Source: Palsa-504 sp963839095
GTDB taxonomy: Bacteria; Actinomycetota; Actinomycetes; Streptosporangiales; Streptosporangiaceae
DNA: 64,000 nucleotides
NCBI GenBank assembly: GCA_963839095.1
Contig: CAWIUF010000008.1
Span: 1 to 64,000, forward strand
Direction of reading: 5' to 3'
Shown here piece by piece: positions 62,861 to 64,000 of the stretch. Every line of letters begins with the position of its first letter. The stretch's first letter is position 1. The notes below the pieces were generated by a model. That model was not told the origin of the DNA. It saw only the letters and a list, made by a program, of their open reading frames with translations, and made no database searches. Position numbers and translations under genes: made by a program.

Positions 62861-63831
62861 CACTGGGCTCGGCTGGGCTGAAGGTCTCGCGCATCTGCCT
62901 GGGCATGATGAGCTACGGCAGCCAGGCCGAACGGGCCTGGCATCTCGACGAGGGCACGGCCGAGCCGATCGTGAAGGCGGCGGTGGACGGCGGCATCACG
63001 TACTTCGACACGGCCGACACCTACTCGGGCGGCGTCAGCGAGCAGATCACCGGGCGCCTGCTCAGCAGGTTCTTCGGCCGCCGCGAGGACTACGTGCTGG
63101 CGACCAAGGTCTACTTCCCGATGGGGCCCGGACCCAACGACGGGGGCCTGTCCCGCAAGCACGTGCTGGCCGCGATCGACGCCTCGCTCGGGCGTCTCGG
63201 GACGGACTACGTGGACCTCTACCAGATCCACCGGTGGGATTACCAGACGCCGGTCGAGGAGACGATGGAGGCGCTGCACGACGTGGTCCGGGCGGGCAAG
63301 GCCCGCTACATCGGCGCGAGCAGCATGTTCGCCTGGCAGTTCGCCAAGGCCCAGCACGTGGCCGAGCGCCACGGCTGGACCCGGTTCGCTTCCATGCAGA
63401 ACCACTACAACCTGCTGTACCGGGAGGAGGAGCGGGAGATGCTCCCGCTGTGCGCCGACCAGGGCGTCGCCGTGCTGCCGTACAGCCCGCTGGCCCGCGG
63501 GATGCTGGCCGGGAACCGGAACCGCCAGGGCGAGCGGCGCACCGCCCGGGCCGGGGACGACCCGCTGTCGGACGAGCGGTACAGCACCGACGCCGACTTC
63601 GACGTGGTGGACCGGCTGGTGCAGGTGGCGCAGGAGCGCGGCGCTCCCCCGGCCCAGGTGGCCCTGGCCTGGCTGCTGGGTCGTCCTTGGGTGACCGCGC
63701 CGATCGTCGGCGCCACCCGGCTCGGCCACATCAGCGACGCGCTGGCCGCGGCCGAGCTGACCCTCACGGACGAGGAGGCGGCCCGCCTCGAGGAACCGTA
63801 CGTCCCGCACCCGGTGCTCGCCCACCGCTAG
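62848..63831 (+). CDS. Aldo/keto reductase
   Basis: 327 residues, intact, from GTG 62848 inside the end of the EamA gene. MDYVTLGSAGLKVSRICLGMMSYG and GGITYFDTADTYSGGVSEQITGRLL with the catalytic Asp and Tyr (D-T-A-D-T-Y). The catalytic Lys is in VLATKVYFPMG, the His in YVDLYQIHRWDYQTP, and NADPH-binding segments follow in LPYSPLARGMLAG and PIVGATRLGHISDAL. It belongs to the YajO/AKR11-like group of NADPH-dependent reductases; substrate unknown. Coupled with the exporter by overlap. Confidence 0.9.
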   Translation: MDYVTLGSAGLKVSRICLGMMSYGSQAERAWHLDEGTAEPIVKAAVDGGITYFDTADTYSGGVSEQITGRLLSRFFGRREDYVLATKVYFPMGPGPNDGGLSRKHVLAAIDASLGRLGTDYVDLYQIHRWDYQTPVEETMEALHDVVRAGKARYIGASSMFAWQFAKAQHVAERHGWTRFASMQNHYNLLYREEEREMLPLCADQGVAVLPYSPLARGMLAGNRNRQGERRTARAGDDPLSDERYSTDADFDVVDRLVQVAQERGAPPAQVALAWLLGRPWVTAPIVGATRLGHISDALAAAELTLTDEEAARLEEPYVPHPVLAHR

Positions 63832-63863
63832 GTCCCGCGGCCAGGGAGGCGCCGGGCACCTGG

Positions 63864-64000
63864 CTAGCTCGTGCGCAGGCCCCGGTCGACGAAGCGGATC
63901 ATCCACTCGAAGCTCTCGTCGGGGTCGTTGCTCCACTGGAACCCGCCGGAGGCTTCCAGCACGGCGAAGCCGTGGATGGTGCAGCGGATGGTCCTGATGG
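63864..64000 (-). CDS. TetR-family regulator, C-terminal end (partial, runs off the window)
   Basis: The minus strand reads IRTIRCTIHGFAVLEASGGF, QWSNDPDESFEWMIRFVDRG and LRTS-stop at 63864. A-x-x-H-G-F-x-x-L-E-A-x-G-G-F is the usual end of TetR proteins with the WHG-type C-terminal domain. The DNA-binding half lies beyond 64000. Convergent with the aldo/keto reductase. Confidence 0.72.
   Translation of the reverse strand, partial: IRTIRCTIHGFAVLEASGGFQWSNDPDESFEWMIRFVDRGLRTS

Overview
The window is high-GC DNA (long G/C-rich codon third positions, GTG starts, GGAGG-type ribosome sites, MerR/MarR/PaaX regulators paired with exporters, mycothiol-type thiol chemistry) and reads as chromosome of a filamentous-type actinomycete. 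Gene order is mosaic and mostly accessory. A striking property is that about 35 otherwise well conserved genes are broken by single-base shifts, with the motifs continuing in a neighbouring frame. Many of these look like assembly indels rather than true decay, so I join the pieces where motifs continue.

Layout. 1-2.7 kb: decayed choline-sulfatase-like and CehA/McbA-like genes, then a RibD-like reductase. 2.9-5.5 kb: a class V aminotransferase and a stand-alone mraY bracketed by short direct repeats. 5.5-8.5 kb: gene debris bounded by an exact 74-bp repeat whose second copy cuts off a MerR gene. 8.6-15.4 kb: SnoaL-like, P-loop kinase, lipoprotein, integrase-like protein with 16-bp repeats, membrane protein, PLD-like lipoprotein, RidA. 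15.4-20.2 kb: MarR with FAD monooxygenase and matching operators, GYD, MOSC, RsbW-like, deaminase. 20.2-22.2 kb: metG behind what looks like a complete ribosome-mediated attenuator (leaderless 16-aa peptide with tandem Met codons and competing hairpins). 22-31.9 kb: housekeeping/accessory enzymes (AlkZ-like, aminopeptidase, LLM oxidoreductase, MerR-MFS, lipase, DsbA-like, malic enzyme). 31.9-33.6 kb: an IS1634-type element with 6-bp duplication inside an amidohydrolase gene. 33.6-37.6 kb: divergent pair of a TPR-CHAT cysteine protease and an intracellular subtilase. 44.6-50.8 kb: aerobic benzoyl-CoA (box) operon with PaaX-like regulator. 50.8-64 kb: FHA, GH3, DUF222-HNH, two MerR-MFS resistance modules, sigma factor with cNMP-binding partner, phosphotransferase, Lrp, EamA, aldo/keto reductase, and the end of a TetR gene.

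The most unusual locus is 37.6-44.6 kb: a putative ribosomal peptide (RiPP) cluster of the TfuA-YcaO type. Reading on the minus strand from a TTGACA/TAGCCT promoter at about 43.1 kb there are about 18 copies of a Cys-(Phe/Tyr)-(Ser/Arg)-Tyr core in 1.2 kb, arranged as tiny ORFs (MPTYYSCFRY, MPQMCFS) and as four-core units that start with a ribosome site and Met-Pro-x-x-Cys and end in CF(R/S)(Y/F)-stop. The last unit runs directly into ycaO, whose own reading frame begins MCFSYP at a TAATG junction. TfuA, a frameshifted helical protein and a DUF885 HExxPGHH metallopeptidase follow, and an MFS exporter is divergent. Synonymous variation among the cores (TGC/TGT, AGC/AGT, CGC/CGG/AGG, TAC/TAT) argues that they are translated. 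I know of no described family with this core; product and modification (thioamide or azoline are the family precedents) are inference.
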